Of a stretch of DNA of 64,000 nt, positions 52,585 through 61,441 are shown piece after piece (the stretch's first letter is position 1; each line of letters starts with the position of its first letter). The stretch is from JBFJKD01 sp038106145 (lineage in GTDB: Bacteria; Pseudomonadota; Gammaproteobacteria; Pseudomonadales; Porticoccaceae), in contig JAYODD010000002.1 in NCBI GenBank assembly GCA_038106145.1, positions 168,586 to 232,585 of the forward strand. The letters are read 5' to 3'. A program made the translations under genes and the position numbers. The notes under the pieces were generated by a model. The model had not been told where the DNA came from. It saw only the letters and a list, made by a program, of their open reading frames with translations, and did not search any database.

Positions 52585-54261
52585 TTATTTCCCCTCGACT
52601 TTTTTCAGGCGATAGGCAAATGCCGGCCGGCTGAGGCCCACCAGGCGCGCCGCTTTGGAAACGTTGCCGCCGGTTTTTTCCAGGGCTGCTGTAATCAATT
52701 GGGATTCCAGGGTATCGAAATTCACCCCGGAGTCGAGTAGTGAAGCCAGAATCGCGTTGCCATCCGAGCCAGCCGCCGTCGAGTCGGGGGCGGGCGCAGT
52801 GATTGTTTCGCTGGCGCCGTTTCTTTTCGGTGGGGCGTAGTTGGTATTGGGGAAAATATGCTCGATGCCGATGACCCTGTGGGGCTCCACCAGAATCACG
52901 CTGCGCTCGATAATGTTCTTCAGTTCGCGGATATTACCGGGCCAGGGGTGGTTGAGTAGCGTTTCCATTGCCCGGTCGGAAAACCCGAGTACCCGTTTGT
53001 TGTATAGCGCCTGAAACTTGGTGGAAAAATAGTCGATAAACAGCGGAATATCTTCCTTGCGCTCCCGCAGGGGCGGCACCGAGACCGGATAGGCGTTGAG
53101 GCGATAATACAGATCTTCGCGAAAGCGGTGTTCCTCTACCGCCAGTTGCAGATCTTCGTTGGTGGCGGCAATCAGCCGCACGTCCACCGTGCGGGTTTTA
53201 TTATCGCCGAGGCGTTCGAACTCTCCTTCCTGCAATACCCGCAGTAGTGTGGCCTGGGCCCGCGGTGGCAGTTCCACCACCTCGTCGAGAAAAATGGTGC
53301 CGCCGTGGGCTCGTTCAAACTTGCCAATACGCGTTTGTGTGGCGCCGGTAAAGGCACCCTTTTCCGCGCCGAATAACTCCGACTCTATCAGGTCGGGTGG
53401 AATGGCGGCACAGTTGATGGCGACGAAAGGCCGGTCGCGACGATCGCTGTAGTTGTGCAGGGTGCGCGCCATCACTTCCTTGCCGACTCCAGTTTCCCCC
53501 AGTAGCAGCACCGACACCTTGCTGTCCGAAACCTTGGTCACCATGTTTAACGCGTGGCGGAAGGATTTGGAACGCCCGATGACCTCGGTGATGGTTTCGG
53601 CGTCATCAATATTGCTGCGCAATACATCGACCTCGGAACGCAACTGCTGCAACTCTTCGATAATATTATCTGGCGCGAAAAATCGTCTGAATTCCTCGTG
53701 ATCTTCCCATTCTTCTGCCGGTTTTCCGACAATGCGACAGCGCTGATCGCCGCAGCCCACACATTCGATTTCCTTAAACAGAATAGGGTGTTCCAGAAAC
53801 ATGGAGCTGTAACCGCAGGCGTAGCCAATCAGATTCCAGCACACTGGCTCATTTTCTGGCTCCGCTTGCTGCAGACTGATCTCCACTTCATAGGAATCAA
53901 TCCAGTCGATAACCCCGTGGAAGGTATGCTCGCCAATCTCCAGTTCGATAACCTCTACTTTGACCATACCGCGCAGGGCGTGGAGCTGGGGGCCGGCGAG
54001 AAAACCGTCTTCCTTGCTGCCCTTGCGCAGTTGTTTGGCAATCTGCGCGTCGGCCATACCCATCTTGTAACCCTGCCTGATAAAAAATCCCTTGGCCCTT
54101 TCGCGGCCGATGGTTTCGATAAGCTCGCCCCGCAACTGGGCCAGCGCGGTCAGGGAAAACAGGGTCATGCGCTGTTGATCCAGCCAGATTTTCCCTCCGG
54201 CGCTGTCAAATTCGATTTGCGACGCGAGATCAATGTTTTCCGGGTAGGCGATGGGGGGCAT
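52585..54261 (-). CDS. dmpR: Sigma-54-dependent aromatic-sensing activator, DmpR/MopR/XylR family
   Basis: A 558-residue regulator: a sensory XylR-N/V4R domain (about 15-205), an AAA+ domain (about 240-460) with Walker A GETGVGKE, a full GAFTGA loop and Walker B GGTIFLDEV, then a Fis-type HTH at the end (NVSKAARLVGLSRPAFAYRLKK). In the sensor, Cys141, Glu164, Cys167 and Cys175 reproduce the spacing of the MopR zinc site, and Trp120 with His94 are likely equivalents of the phenol-binding pair. It should bind phenol-type effectors and switch on the divergent promoter. Fully intact, unlike the regulator near 5-7 kb. Confidence 0.92.
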   Translation of the reverse strand: MPPIAYPENIDLASQIEFDSAGGKIWLDQQRMTLFSLTALAQLRGELIETIGRERAKGFFIRQGYKMGMADAQIAKQLRKGSKEDGFLAGPQLHALRGMVKVEVIELEIGEHTFHGVIDWIDSYEVEISLQQAEPENEPVCWNLIGYACGYSSMFLEHPILFKEIECVGCGDQRCRIVGKPAEEWEDHEEFRRFFAPDNIIEELQQLRSEVDVLRSNIDDAETITEVIGRSKSFRHALNMVTKVSDSKVSVLLLGETGVGKEVMARTLHNYSDRRDRPFVAINCAAIPPDLIESELFGAEKGAFTGATQTRIGKFERAHGGTIFLDEVVELPPRAQATLLRVLQEGEFERLGDNKTRTVDVRLIAATNEDLQLAVEEHRFREDLYYRLNAYPVSVPPLRERKEDIPLFIDYFSTKFQALYNKRVLGFSDRAMETLLNHPWPGNIRELKNIIERSVILVEPHRVIGIEHIFPNTNYAPPKRNGASETITAPAPDSTAAGSDGNAILASLLDSGVNFDTLESQLITAALEKTGGNVSKAARLVGLSRPAFAYRLKKVEGK

Positions 54262-54574
54262 GATGGCAACCAGTTAGGTGTGAAAATTATGACTAAAGGA
54301 AAACATAAAGGCCTATTTTCTTATCATATCGTAAATTATTGGTCGCTGTCCCTATGAATTTTTATTATTACATCATTTTTCGTCATCGACCCGCCTCCGC
54401 CGTCGCGGAAAAAATACCGTGGTTTTTCGTTATGACCAATATAAACAATGAGTTATGGCTATTCCTTTAACCGTGGAGCGACACCTGAATTTTTGGCACG
54501 TAAGGTGCATTAACGTACATTGAGTTTGTTGTATCGGGAAAAATCCGCGTGATAGCTGGTTTGGATGTCAATCG
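54262..54574. promoter_or_regulatory. Divergent control region of dmpR and the dmp operon
   Basis: An AT-rich, 313-base gap with no gene. Beyond the -24/-12 promoter it holds TATTGGTC at 54337-54344 and its inverse GACCAATA at 54434-54441, which lie about 155 and 60 bases upstream of the -24 element. That is where activators of the XylR group bind, but these short arms are only candidates. Confidence 0.55.
54494..54510 (+). promoter_or_regulatory. Sigma-54 (-24/-12) promoter
   Basis: TTGGCACGTAAGGTGCA contains GG at 54496-54497 and GC at 54508-54509 with exactly ten bases between, as RpoN promoters require; TTGGCACG matches the -24 consensus fully and GTGCA differs at one base from TTGCA at -12. 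It lies about 65 bases before dmpK and in the correct orientation. Confidence 0.88.
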
Positions 54575-54817
54575 GTGAGCCCAGCAGCCGTTGTAAAAAA
54601 ATACGTCTCCGTACGTCGGGTGATCGACAATAAATTTGTGGAATTTAATTTCGCTATCGGCGATCCCGCGCTGTTTGTCGAGTTGATCTTGCCGGTGGCT
54701 GCTTACGAGGAATTTTGCAGGGCCAACGATGTGATTGAGATGAGTGCGGAGCAAAGTCAGTTAGCTGACAGCGAAGCGGCCAGGTGGCGTTATGGGAAAG
54801 ATTCCGAGCGGGAGTAA
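54575..54817 (+). CDS. dmpK: Phenol hydroxylase assembly protein, DmpK/P0-like
   Basis: An 80-residue protein starting at GTG. It contains NKFVEFNFAIGDPALFVELILPVAAYEEFCRAN, which matches the P0 component of multicomponent phenol hydroxylases. DmpK is not part of the active enzyme but helps to insert iron or assemble the hydroxylase. It is the first gene after the sigma-54 promoter and precedes dmpL by 29 bases. Confidence 0.85.
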   Translation: MSPAAVVKKYVSVRRVIDNKFVEFNFAIGDPALFVELILPVAAYEEFCRANDVIEMSAEQSQLADSEAARWRYGKDSERE

Positions 54818-54846
54818 ACATTCATTGATCGGGGGCGAGAACTACT

Positions 54847-55833
54847 ATGTCCATTGAAATTAAGACCACTGCGCTGCAACCGGTGCGTAACACCTTTGCC
54901 AACATCGAGCAGCGTTTCGGCGATAAACCGGCGTCCCGGTATCAGGAGGCGTCCTACGATTTACAACCGTCGGCCAATTTTCACTACCGTCCGTTGTGGC
55001 AACCGCAGTATGAATTAAACGATGTGCGCCGCACCGCGATTGTGATGCAGGACTGGTACGATTTGCGCGATCCGCGCCAGTACTACTACGGATCGTACGT
55101 GCAGGCGCGTGCAAAAATGCAGGAGACCGCAGAGTCGAACTACAGTTTCTTCGAGCAGCGCGACCTGGCGAGTCATCTTTCGGAGGAAGTTAAAAACCAA
55201 CTGGTCCGGTATTTGTTGCCCCTGCGCCACGTTGAGCACACGGCCAATTTAAACAATGTCAACGCTTCTGCTTACGGCTACGGCACCACGCTAACCCAGG
55301 CGTTCATGTTTGCGGGCATGGACAGGCTTGGCATCGCCCAGTATCTGTCGCGGATTGGCCTGGTGCTGGACGGCAACACCGGTACTTCGTTGGCGCAGGC
55401 CAAAGCCTACTGGATGGACGACCCGGTGTGGCAGGGAGTGCGCGCCTACTGCGAGGAGACACTGGTGATTGCCGACTGGTTCGAAGTGGTCGTCGCCCAG
55501 AATATCGTCTGCGACAATCTGATGTGCGATCTCTATTACAGTCAGTTTGACCAATGGTTGAATCAGCACGAGGGCCAGGACGTCGGCTTGCTCACCGAGT
55601 TTATGCGTGTCTGGTACAAGGATATCTCCCGCTGGCTGGACAGTGTGCTGAAGACAGTGGTGGCGGAGTCGCCGGAAAATAAGGCGCAACTTGAGGCCTG
55701 GGTGACACATTGGCGCGGAAAAGGTGCGCTGGCGTGGGCTCCCGTGGCCGATGCCATGCTCGGTGCGGAAGCTATGGCGCAGTCGGTGGCAGTACTCGAT
55801 GCGCGGCTGGAGCGAGCCGGTTTGTTCAAGTAG
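54847..55833 (+). CDS. dmpL: Phenol hydroxylase beta subunit, DmpL/P1
   Basis: A 328-residue helical subunit of the hydroxylase component, of the ferritin-like fold but without iron ligands. Recognisable parts are YRPLWQPQYELNDVRRTAIVMQDWYDLRDPRQYYYG, the pattern of DmpL. It pairs with the alpha subunit (P3) and the gamma subunit (P4) to form the (alpha-beta-gamma)2 hydroxylase. GGGGGCGAG lies ahead of the ATG. Confidence 0.92.
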   Translation: MSIEIKTTALQPVRNTFANIEQRFGDKPASRYQEASYDLQPSANFHYRPLWQPQYELNDVRRTAIVMQDWYDLRDPRQYYYGSYVQARAKMQETAESNYSFFEQRDLASHLSEEVKNQLVRYLLPLRHVEHTANLNNVNASAYGYGTTLTQAFMFAGMDRLGIAQYLSRIGLVLDGNTGTSLAQAKAYWMDDPVWQGVRAYCEETLVIADWFEVVVAQNIVCDNLMCDLYYSQFDQWLNQHEGQDVGLLTEFMRVWYKDISRWLDSVLKTVVAESPENKAQLEAWVTHWRGKGALAWAPVADAMLGAEAMAQSVAVLDARLERAGLFK

Positions 55834-55869
55834 CAATGGCGCTATTTTTCGAATTAAAAGGATAACCCC

Positions 55870-56139
55870 ATGTCAAAAGTTTATATCGCGTTACAGGATA
55901 CCGACGATGCTCGCTACATTATCGCTGCGCTGGAGGAGGATAACCCCCAGGCTGTGGTGATTCACCAGCCGGCCATGACCCGTGTGGAATGCGAAGGGGC
56001 GTTGATGTTAAAGCGCGCCACTGTGGAAGAAAAATTGGGCCGCGACTGGGATGTTCAGGAACTGCAACTGAGCCTGATCAGTCTCGCCGGCAACGTCGAC
56101 GAAGACGAAGAATATTTCCATTTGTTCTGGAAAGGTTAA
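55870..56139 (+). CDS. dmpM: Phenol hydroxylase effector protein, DmpM/P2
   Basis: An 89-residue cofactor-free regulatory protein of the MmoB/DmpM family: MSKVYIALQDTDDARYIIAAL, RVECEGALMLKRATVEEKLGRDW and DEDEEYFHLFWKG. It docks on the hydroxylase and tunes oxygen activation. AAAGGATAACCCC precedes the ATG. It lies between the beta and alpha genes, the standard dmp order. Confidence 0.93.
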   Translation: MSKVYIALQDTDDARYIIAALEEDNPQAVVIHQPAMTRVECEGALMLKRATVEEKLGRDWDVQELQLSLISLAGNVDEDEEYFHLFWKG

Positions 56140-56154
56140 TTCGAGGATCGAGAA

Positions 56155-57657
56155 ATGACCACCAAAAAACTGAATATCAAAGACAAATACCGCTTGCTGA
56201 CCCGCGATCTCGACTGGGATTTTTCCTATCAGGATCGCAAGCGGGCATTTCCCTACGAGGAATTCGAGGGCATCAAGATCGTTGATTGGGATAAGTGGGA
56301 AGATCCCTTTCGCATGACCATGGATTCCTACTGGAAATACCAGGCCGAAAAAGAGAAGAAGTTGTACGCTATCTTTGATGCTTTCGCCCAGAACAACGGA
56401 CACCTGAACATCTCAGATCCGCGTTACGTCAATACGGTTAAATTGTTTCTGACAGCGGTTACCCCCCTGGAATATCAGGCCTATCAGGGGTTTGCTCATG
56501 TTGGACGGCAATTTGGTGGGGTGGGTGCGCGGGTGGCATCGCAGATGCAATCCATCGACGAGTTGCGGCACGTGCAAACGCAAGTGCATGCCATGAGTCA
56601 CTACAATAAATTTTTTGACGGACTGCACTCGCCGGGTCATATGCACGATCGGGTCTGGTATCTGTCCGTGCCGAAATCGTTTTTTGAAGATGCCCGTACG
56701 GCAGGTCCTTTCGAGTTTCTGGTGGCGGTCAGTTTTTCCTTTGAATACGTGTTGACCAGTTTATTGTTTGTGCCCTTTATGTCGGGTGCGGCTTACAACG
56801 GCGACATGGCAACGGTGACCTTCGGTTTCAGTGCGCAATCGGACGAAGCCCGCCATATGACCCTTGGCCTCGAGGTGATCAAGTTTATCCTCGAACAGCA
56901 CGAAGACAACGTGCCGATCGTGCAGAAGTGGATTGATAAATGGTTCTGGCGCGGCAATCGGCTGTTGTCCATTGTATCGACCATGATGGACTATATGTTG
57001 CCCAATAAGGTCATGTCCTGGCGCGAGGCGTGGGAAGTGTATTTCGAGGAGGGCGGCGGCGCGCTGTTCAAGGACCTGGCGCGCTACGGCATCAAGCCGC
57101 CGAAATATTCCGAGCAAAGTAAAATCGAGAAACAACATATTTCCCATCAATTGTGGTGGACGTTTTATACCCACGGTTTTGCCACGGCGTTCCAGACCTG
57201 GATTCCGACAGATCAGGAAATGGACTGGCTCAGCGAAAAATACCCGGAGACATTTGATAAATACTATCGCCCGCGCTGGGACTACGCGCGCCAGCTTGAA
57301 GAAAAAGGCGAGCGGTTCTTCTTCCCAGGACTGCCGATGCTGTGTCAAACCTGTCAAATTCCGATGATCTTTACCGAACAGGACGACCCGACGATGACCA
57401 CCTATCGGGCCAGCGACTACAAAGACGAGCGCTATAATTTCTGTTCCGATGGGTGCAAGGATATTTTCGATGACGAGCCGGAAAAATATGTGCAGGCGTG
57501 GTTGCCCGTGCATCAAATATTTCAGGGCAACTGCGGCGGACCCGAGGTCAACGATATCCTCAGGGATTACTACCGGTTTAACGTCGGCGCGGATAACGCG
57601 GATATGAAAAACTCCGATGATATGAAGCGCTGGAAGCAGTGGAAAGGCGTTGCCTGA
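56155..57657 (+). CDS. dmpN: Phenol hydroxylase alpha subunit, DmpN/P3 (diiron)
   Basis: A 500-residue catalytic subunit. The diiron ligands are Glu106, Glu136 and His139 (IDELRHVQ) and Glu197, Glu231 and His234 (SDEARHM), all in place. A C-terminal Cys cluster (CQTCQIP and CSDGCKDIF) forms the YHS-type zinc site of this group. It hydroxylates phenol to catechol and often methylphenols as well. Sequence follows DmpN closely through most of its length, so it belongs with the phenol hydroxylases and not with the toluene monooxygenase encoded downstream. The cysteine-rich tail distinguishes it from propane and methane monooxygenases. Confidence 0.95.
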   Translation: MTTKKLNIKDKYRLLTRDLDWDFSYQDRKRAFPYEEFEGIKIVDWDKWEDPFRMTMDSYWKYQAEKEKKLYAIFDAFAQNNGHLNISDPRYVNTVKLFLTAVTPLEYQAYQGFAHVGRQFGGVGARVASQMQSIDELRHVQTQVHAMSHYNKFFDGLHSPGHMHDRVWYLSVPKSFFEDARTAGPFEFLVAVSFSFEYVLTSLLFVPFMSGAAYNGDMATVTFGFSAQSDEARHMTLGLEVIKFILEQHEDNVPIVQKWIDKWFWRGNRLLSIVSTMMDYMLPNKVMSWREAWEVYFEEGGGALFKDLARYGIKPPKYSEQSKIEKQHISHQLWWTFYTHGFATAFQTWIPTDQEMDWLSEKYPETFDKYYRPRWDYARQLEEKGERFFFPGLPMLCQTCQIPMIFTEQDDPTMTTYRASDYKDERYNFCSDGCKDIFDDEPEKYVQAWLPVHQIFQGNCGGPEVNDILRDYYRFNVGADNADMKNSDDMKRWKQWKGVA

Positions 57658-57723
57658 CGGATAGACAGCGGTGCTGTTGTGTTACGCGGCGCGTAAATAG
57701 AATTGATGCGGGAGTATTCAAGC

Positions 57724-58086
57724 ATGGCAGTGAAACCATTACACGGAGATTATATCGGCGAGGTCAGGGATCGAGTCGAAAATTATGGCGGCAATTATAT
57801 TGTGCATATCGGCTGGGATCACCACCTGTTATACGCGGCGCCACAGGCACTGGTGCTGTCACCGGATATGCTGTTCAGTGAGTTTCTCGAAAACGTGATG
57901 CCGCAGTCGTTTGGCGCGCATCCGGATTTCGCGGGGATAGACTGGGCGAGTGTGCAGTGGAAATTAAATGGCGAGGCAATTCAGCCGCAGGCAAAACAAA
58001 CTCTCAAAGAGCTGGGTGTGAGGCACAAGTCATCACTTCGTTTCGCGACCCCCGGGTCGCTGGGTATTGCCAATGCCGGTATCTGA
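57724..58086 (+). CDS. dmpO: Phenol hydroxylase gamma subunit, DmpO/P4
   Basis: A 120-residue subunit: GGNYIVHIGWDHHLLYAAPQALVLSPDMLFSEFLENV resembles DmpO (P4), the small third subunit of the hydroxylase. GGGAG lies nine bases ahead of ATG 57724. In the canonical order dmpP should follow, but here an alcohol dehydrogenase and a second oxygenase operon are placed between. Confidence 0.85.
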   Translation: MAVKPLHGDYIGEVRDRVENYGGNYIVHIGWDHHLLYAAPQALVLSPDMLFSEFLENVMPQSFGAHPDFAGIDWASVQWKLNGEAIQPQAKQTLKELGVRHKSSLRFATPGSLGIANAGI

Positions 58087-58149
58087 GTGCAGGGCGGCGG
58101 ATATGGCTGGTGCATGGCTCCGGGTGGCTGGCGAAGGTAGGGTAACACC

Positions 58150-59214
58150 GTGAAAGCTGGTGTGTATTTTGGCGCGCGGGACATTCGATGTACGCAGATT
58201 GCCGACGCGCAACTAAGCGTCGATCACGGCGTGCTGGTCGAAGTGCTGGCGACATCCATTTGCGGATCGGATTTGCACCTGTACCGCGGTGCGCTGGACG
58301 CTTTTATGGATCGCGGCAGATCCCAGACCGGTCACGAACTGTGTGGCCGGGTGCTGGAGGTTGGCAGCGCGGTCAGTCGCTTGAAAAAGGGCGATCGTGT
58401 CGCCATGGCCTATTCCTGTTCCTGCGGTGATTGCTACATGTGCGAGGTGGGGCAAACGGCGCATTGCCAGACCACCAACAAGGCGGTATACGGTTTTGGC
58501 GTGCCGTTTGGCAGTCTTAACGGAACTCATGCCGACGCCATGGTGCTACCCCACGCCGACGCCCACACGCTGCGCGTGCCGGATACTATTTCCGATCAGT
58601 CCGCACTGACCCTGTCCTGTAACTTGCCCACCGCTTATATCGCCAACCAACTGGCGGATGTACAACCCGGAGAGAGTGTGGCCATTATCGGCGCCGGTCC
58701 AACCGGGCTAATGACTCTGGATATTCTGCTCAGTCGGGGTAATATTCCGGTAACTGTATTTGACCCGGTCGGTTATCGCCTGGCTTTGGCCGCCGGCAAA
58801 GGCGCCGATGTTGTCGATACCGGGGCCACGCCGGAGCTTCTGGCGCGGGCCATGGAAATCACTGGCGGTATCGGCTTTGACAAGGTGATCGAAATGGTGG
58901 GGTTTCGTGAAACGCTGCGCCTGGCGATTGATATCGTGCGTCCCGGCGGGGTAGTCGCGGCCCTCGGCGTATTTACGGATGCGGACTTCGCACTGCCGCT
59001 GGCGGACAGTTTTCTCAGGGACATCACCCTGCACATGCATGGGTTTGCCAATGTACAGCCTTACATGTGGGACTGTCTAAGAATGCTCGATCGCGGCGTC
59101 GTTAATCCGGATGAATATTTTACACACGAATTTTCACTCACCAATATTGATCAGGCATTTGCTACCTTCGCCGACAAAGCGGACGGTGTGGTCAAGACGT
59201 TAATCAGACCTTAG
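58150..59214 (+). CDS. Zinc-dependent medium-chain alcohol dehydrogenase
   Basis: A 354-residue MDR-superfamily dehydrogenase. The catalytic zinc ligands lie in SICGSDLHLY and TGHELCG; the structural zinc site is CSCGDCYMCEVGQTAHC; the nucleotide fold is VAIIGAGPTGLMT. It should oxidise an alcohol, probably aromatic or benzylic, with NAD. It starts with GTG after GGTAGGG. Its position between dmpO and tmoA, ten bases before tmoA, suggests cotranscription and a role in removing an alcohol formed by side-chain or ring hydroxylation. The substrate is inferred from context only. Confidence 0.85.
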   Translation: MKAGVYFGARDIRCTQIADAQLSVDHGVLVEVLATSICGSDLHLYRGALDAFMDRGRSQTGHELCGRVLEVGSAVSRLKKGDRVAMAYSCSCGDCYMCEVGQTAHCQTTNKAVYGFGVPFGSLNGTHADAMVLPHADAHTLRVPDTISDQSALTLSCNLPTAYIANQLADVQPGESVAIIGAGPTGLMTLDILLSRGNIPVTVFDPVGYRLALAAGKGADVVDTGATPELLARAMEITGGIGFDKVIEMVGFRETLRLAIDIVRPGGVVAALGVFTDADFALPLADSFLRDITLHMHGFANVQPYMWDCLRMLDRGVVNPDEYFTHEFSLTNIDQAFATFADKADGVVKTLIRP

Positions 59215-59223
59215 GAGGTACCC

Positions 59224-60714
59224 ATGGCATTGATGAAACGCGAGCAATGGTACGCATTAACCAGGCAGACAAACTGGACGCCCACCTACGTCAGTGAAGA
59301 GGCTATTTTCCCGGAAGAAATGTCCGGGTGTCGCGGCGTGCCCATGGCTGCGTGGGAGAACTACGACGAACCCTACAAGGTCTCCTACGACGAATATGTG
59401 CGCACGCAGCGGGAAAAAGACGCAGGAGCTTATTCGGTAAAGGCGGCCCTGGAACGGGACGCGTTTGTGGATCGAGCAGATCCCGGTTGGGTATCCACTA
59501 TGCAACAGCATTATGGAGCCATCGCGGTCAACGAATACGCTGCCAGTACCGCCGAAGCGCGTATGGCGCGTTTCGCCAAGGCGCCCGGCAATCGGAATAT
59601 GGCGGTGTTTGGCATGCTCGACGAGGTGCGCCACGGTCAGGTTCAACTGTTTTTCCCCCACGCCAATACCAAACGTAGCCGGCAGTGGGATTGGGCGCAC
59701 AAGGCGATGCACACTAACGAGTGGGCGGCCATCGCAGCGCGCCATACCTTTGATGACATTATGATGGCTCGGGATTCCCTTGCGGTGTCGATCATGCTGA
59801 CATTTGCGTTTGAAACCGGCTTTACCAATATGCAGTTTCTGGGGCTGGCGGCGGACGCCGCCGACAACGGCGACCACACCTTCGCCAGCCTGATTTCGTC
59901 GATACAGACCGACGAATCCCGGCACGCTCAGCAGGGCGGCCCCAATCTGGAAATTTTGATCGCGAACGGGCTAAAAGAAGAAGCGCAAAAACTGGTGGAT
60001 GTGGCTATCTGGCGTTCCTGGAAATTGTTTTCCGTGTTGACCGGTCCAGCCATGGATTACTACACACCCCTGAGCCATCGCAAACAATCGTTCAAGGAAT
60101 TTATGCAGGAGTGGATCGTCGCCCAGTTCGAGCGCCAACTCCTCGATCTCGGTCTCGATTTGCCCTGGTATTGGGACACCTTCATCAACGACATCAGTAT
60201 CACCCATCACGGCATGCATATGGGCGTGTGGTACTGGCGGCCGACCGTGTGGTGGAATCCGGCGGCGGGGGTATCGCCGGAGGAGCGCGCCTGGCTTGAA
60301 GAAAAATATCCGGGCTGGAATCGGCGGTGGGGTCGTTGCTGGGACGTCATTACTGAGAACATCAATGCCGGGCGCATGGAATTGACTCTGCCGGAAACCT
60401 TGCCCACGGTTTGCAATATGTGCCAGTTGCCCATCGTCGGTATTCCCGGTGACGACTGGAGCGTCAAGGATTATCAGTACGAATATGAAGGCCGACTCTA
60501 TCATTTTGGCTCCGAAGTCGATCTGTGGTGTTTTAAAACTGACCCGAAGCGCTACCAGCACCATATGAGCGTAGTGGATCGTTTTCTGGCGGGAGATATT
60601 CAGCCCATGGATTTACACGGGGCGTTGACCTACATGGGTCTGCAGCCTGGCGAAATGGGCGACGATGCCCACGGCTATGGCTGGGCTGAAAAATTCAAAT
60701 CTAAAGTGGCGTAA
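59224..60714 (+). CDS. tmoA: Toluene-4-monooxygenase-type hydroxylase alpha subunit (diiron)
   Basis: A 496-residue subunit that aligns with TmoA without gaps over the first 240 residues. Iron ligands are Glu104, Glu134 and His137, then Glu197, Glu231 and His234; Thr201, the proton relay, is present. Pocket residues Ile100, Ala107, Leu192 and Phe205 match T4MO, but position 103 is Asn instead of Gly, and 180 is Met instead of Ile. GGAGG five bases upstream supports the ATG. It hydroxylates arenes, probably toluene or benzene; the pocket change may alter regiochemistry or point to an alkene/isoprene substrate. Confidence 0.92.
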   Translation: MALMKREQWYALTRQTNWTPTYVSEEAIFPEEMSGCRGVPMAAWENYDEPYKVSYDEYVRTQREKDAGAYSVKAALERDAFVDRADPGWVSTMQQHYGAIAVNEYAASTAEARMARFAKAPGNRNMAVFGMLDEVRHGQVQLFFPHANTKRSRQWDWAHKAMHTNEWAAIAARHTFDDIMMARDSLAVSIMLTFAFETGFTNMQFLGLAADAADNGDHTFASLISSIQTDESRHAQQGGPNLEILIANGLKEEAQKLVDVAIWRSWKLFSVLTGPAMDYYTPLSHRKQSFKEFMQEWIVAQFERQLLDLGLDLPWYWDTFINDISITHHGMHMGVWYWRPTVWWNPAAGVSPEERAWLEEKYPGWNRRWGRCWDVITENINAGRMELTLPETLPTVCNMCQLPIVGIPGDDWSVKDYQYEYEGRLYHFGSEVDLWCFKTDPKRYQHHMSVVDRFLAGDIQPMDLHGALTYMGLQPGEMGDDAHGYGWAEKFKSKVA

Positions 60715-60720
60715 AACAGG

Positions 60721-60736
60721 TGGGGTCCTGGACCCC
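60721..60736. repeat. Palindrome just after tmoA
   Basis: GGGGTCC and GGACCCC form a perfect palindrome around one T, six bases after the tmoA stop. As RNA it folds into a 6-bp stem with a three-base loop. There is no T tract. It could mark an RNA processing site within the operon. Confidence 0.45.
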
Positions 60737-60755
60737 GCGTAGTGGAGGGCGGGCA

Positions 60756-61016
60756 GTGGCGTTATTTCCGATACATTCGAATTTTGAGGGCGATTTTGTA
60801 CTGAATCTGGTGGCCGTGGACGACGGGGATACCATGGATCAGGTGGCCGAAAAATGTGCCTATCACTCCGTTAATCGGCGCGTATCGCCACAGCCCGGAA
60901 AAGTGATGCGTGTACGTCGTCATGCGGACCAGACATTGTTTCCGCGCGGCATGACAATAGCCGAAGCGCAGCTGCGTCCTACGGAAACACTGGACATTAT
61001 TTTTCTCGACGACTGA
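60756..61016 (+). CDS. tmoB: Toluene monooxygenase gamma subunit, TmoB
   Basis: About 86 residues, the size of TmoB. It reads FPIHSNFEGDFVLNLVAVDDGDTMDQVAEKCAYHSVNRRV in the core, as in TmoB with its ubiquitin-like fold, and ends in DIIFLDD. The GTG at 60756 is chosen because GGAGGGC lies about eight bases upstream and the family starts here; a longer frame opens at 60720 but adds unrelated residues. Confidence 0.9.
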   Translation: MALFPIHSNFEGDFVLNLVAVDDGDTMDQVAEKCAYHSVNRRVSPQPGKVMRVRRHADQTLFPRGMTIAEAQLRPTETLDIIFLDD

Positions 61017-61051
61017 TTGGCAGGTTTTGTAATTGTTTGATTGGAGCGGAA

Positions 61052-61390
61052 ATGGCATTTGAAAAAATATGCACGGTGGACGATGTCTGGGAAGGGGAGA
61101 TGGACTCTTTTGAAACCGGCGATGGGGTGACAGTGCTGATAGTTTCTCTTCCGGATGGCGACTTCAAAGCCTATCAGGGCATGTGTCCGCATCAGGAGAT
61201 TGAACTGGTGGAGGGCGAATTCGATGGCAAGGTGCTGACCTGTCGCGCGCATCTGTGGCAATTTGATGCCGGCACCGGTCGGGGTGTTAATCCCACCGAT
61301 GTGTGTCTGGCAGAGTATCCCCTCAAATTGCAAGGTGAGGATATTTATGTGGATGTGGCGGGGGTTGAGCCGTTGCGTGCGCACAGTTGA
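61052..61390 (+). CDS. tmoC: Rieske-type ferredoxin, TmoC
   Basis: A 112-residue Rieske [2Fe-2S] protein. Ligands are Cys and His in MCPHQEI and in TCRAHLWQF. The start FEKICTVDDVWEGEM and the end GVEPLRAHS match TmoC. It carries electrons from an NADH reductase to the diiron hydroxylase. GGAGCGGA lies before ATG 61052. The tmoF reductase normally supplying it is not in this window; DmpP is the nearest candidate. Confidence 0.93.
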   Translation: MAFEKICTVDDVWEGEMDSFETGDGVTVLIVSLPDGDFKAYQGMCPHQEIELVEGEFDGKVLTCRAHLWQFDAGTGRGVNPTDVCLAEYPLKLQGEDIYVDVAGVEPLRAHS

Positions 61391-61441
61391 GAGTCCGGGG
61401 TTTGGCGATGGCGCTCGCGCCGACATTAACAGAGGTAAGAA

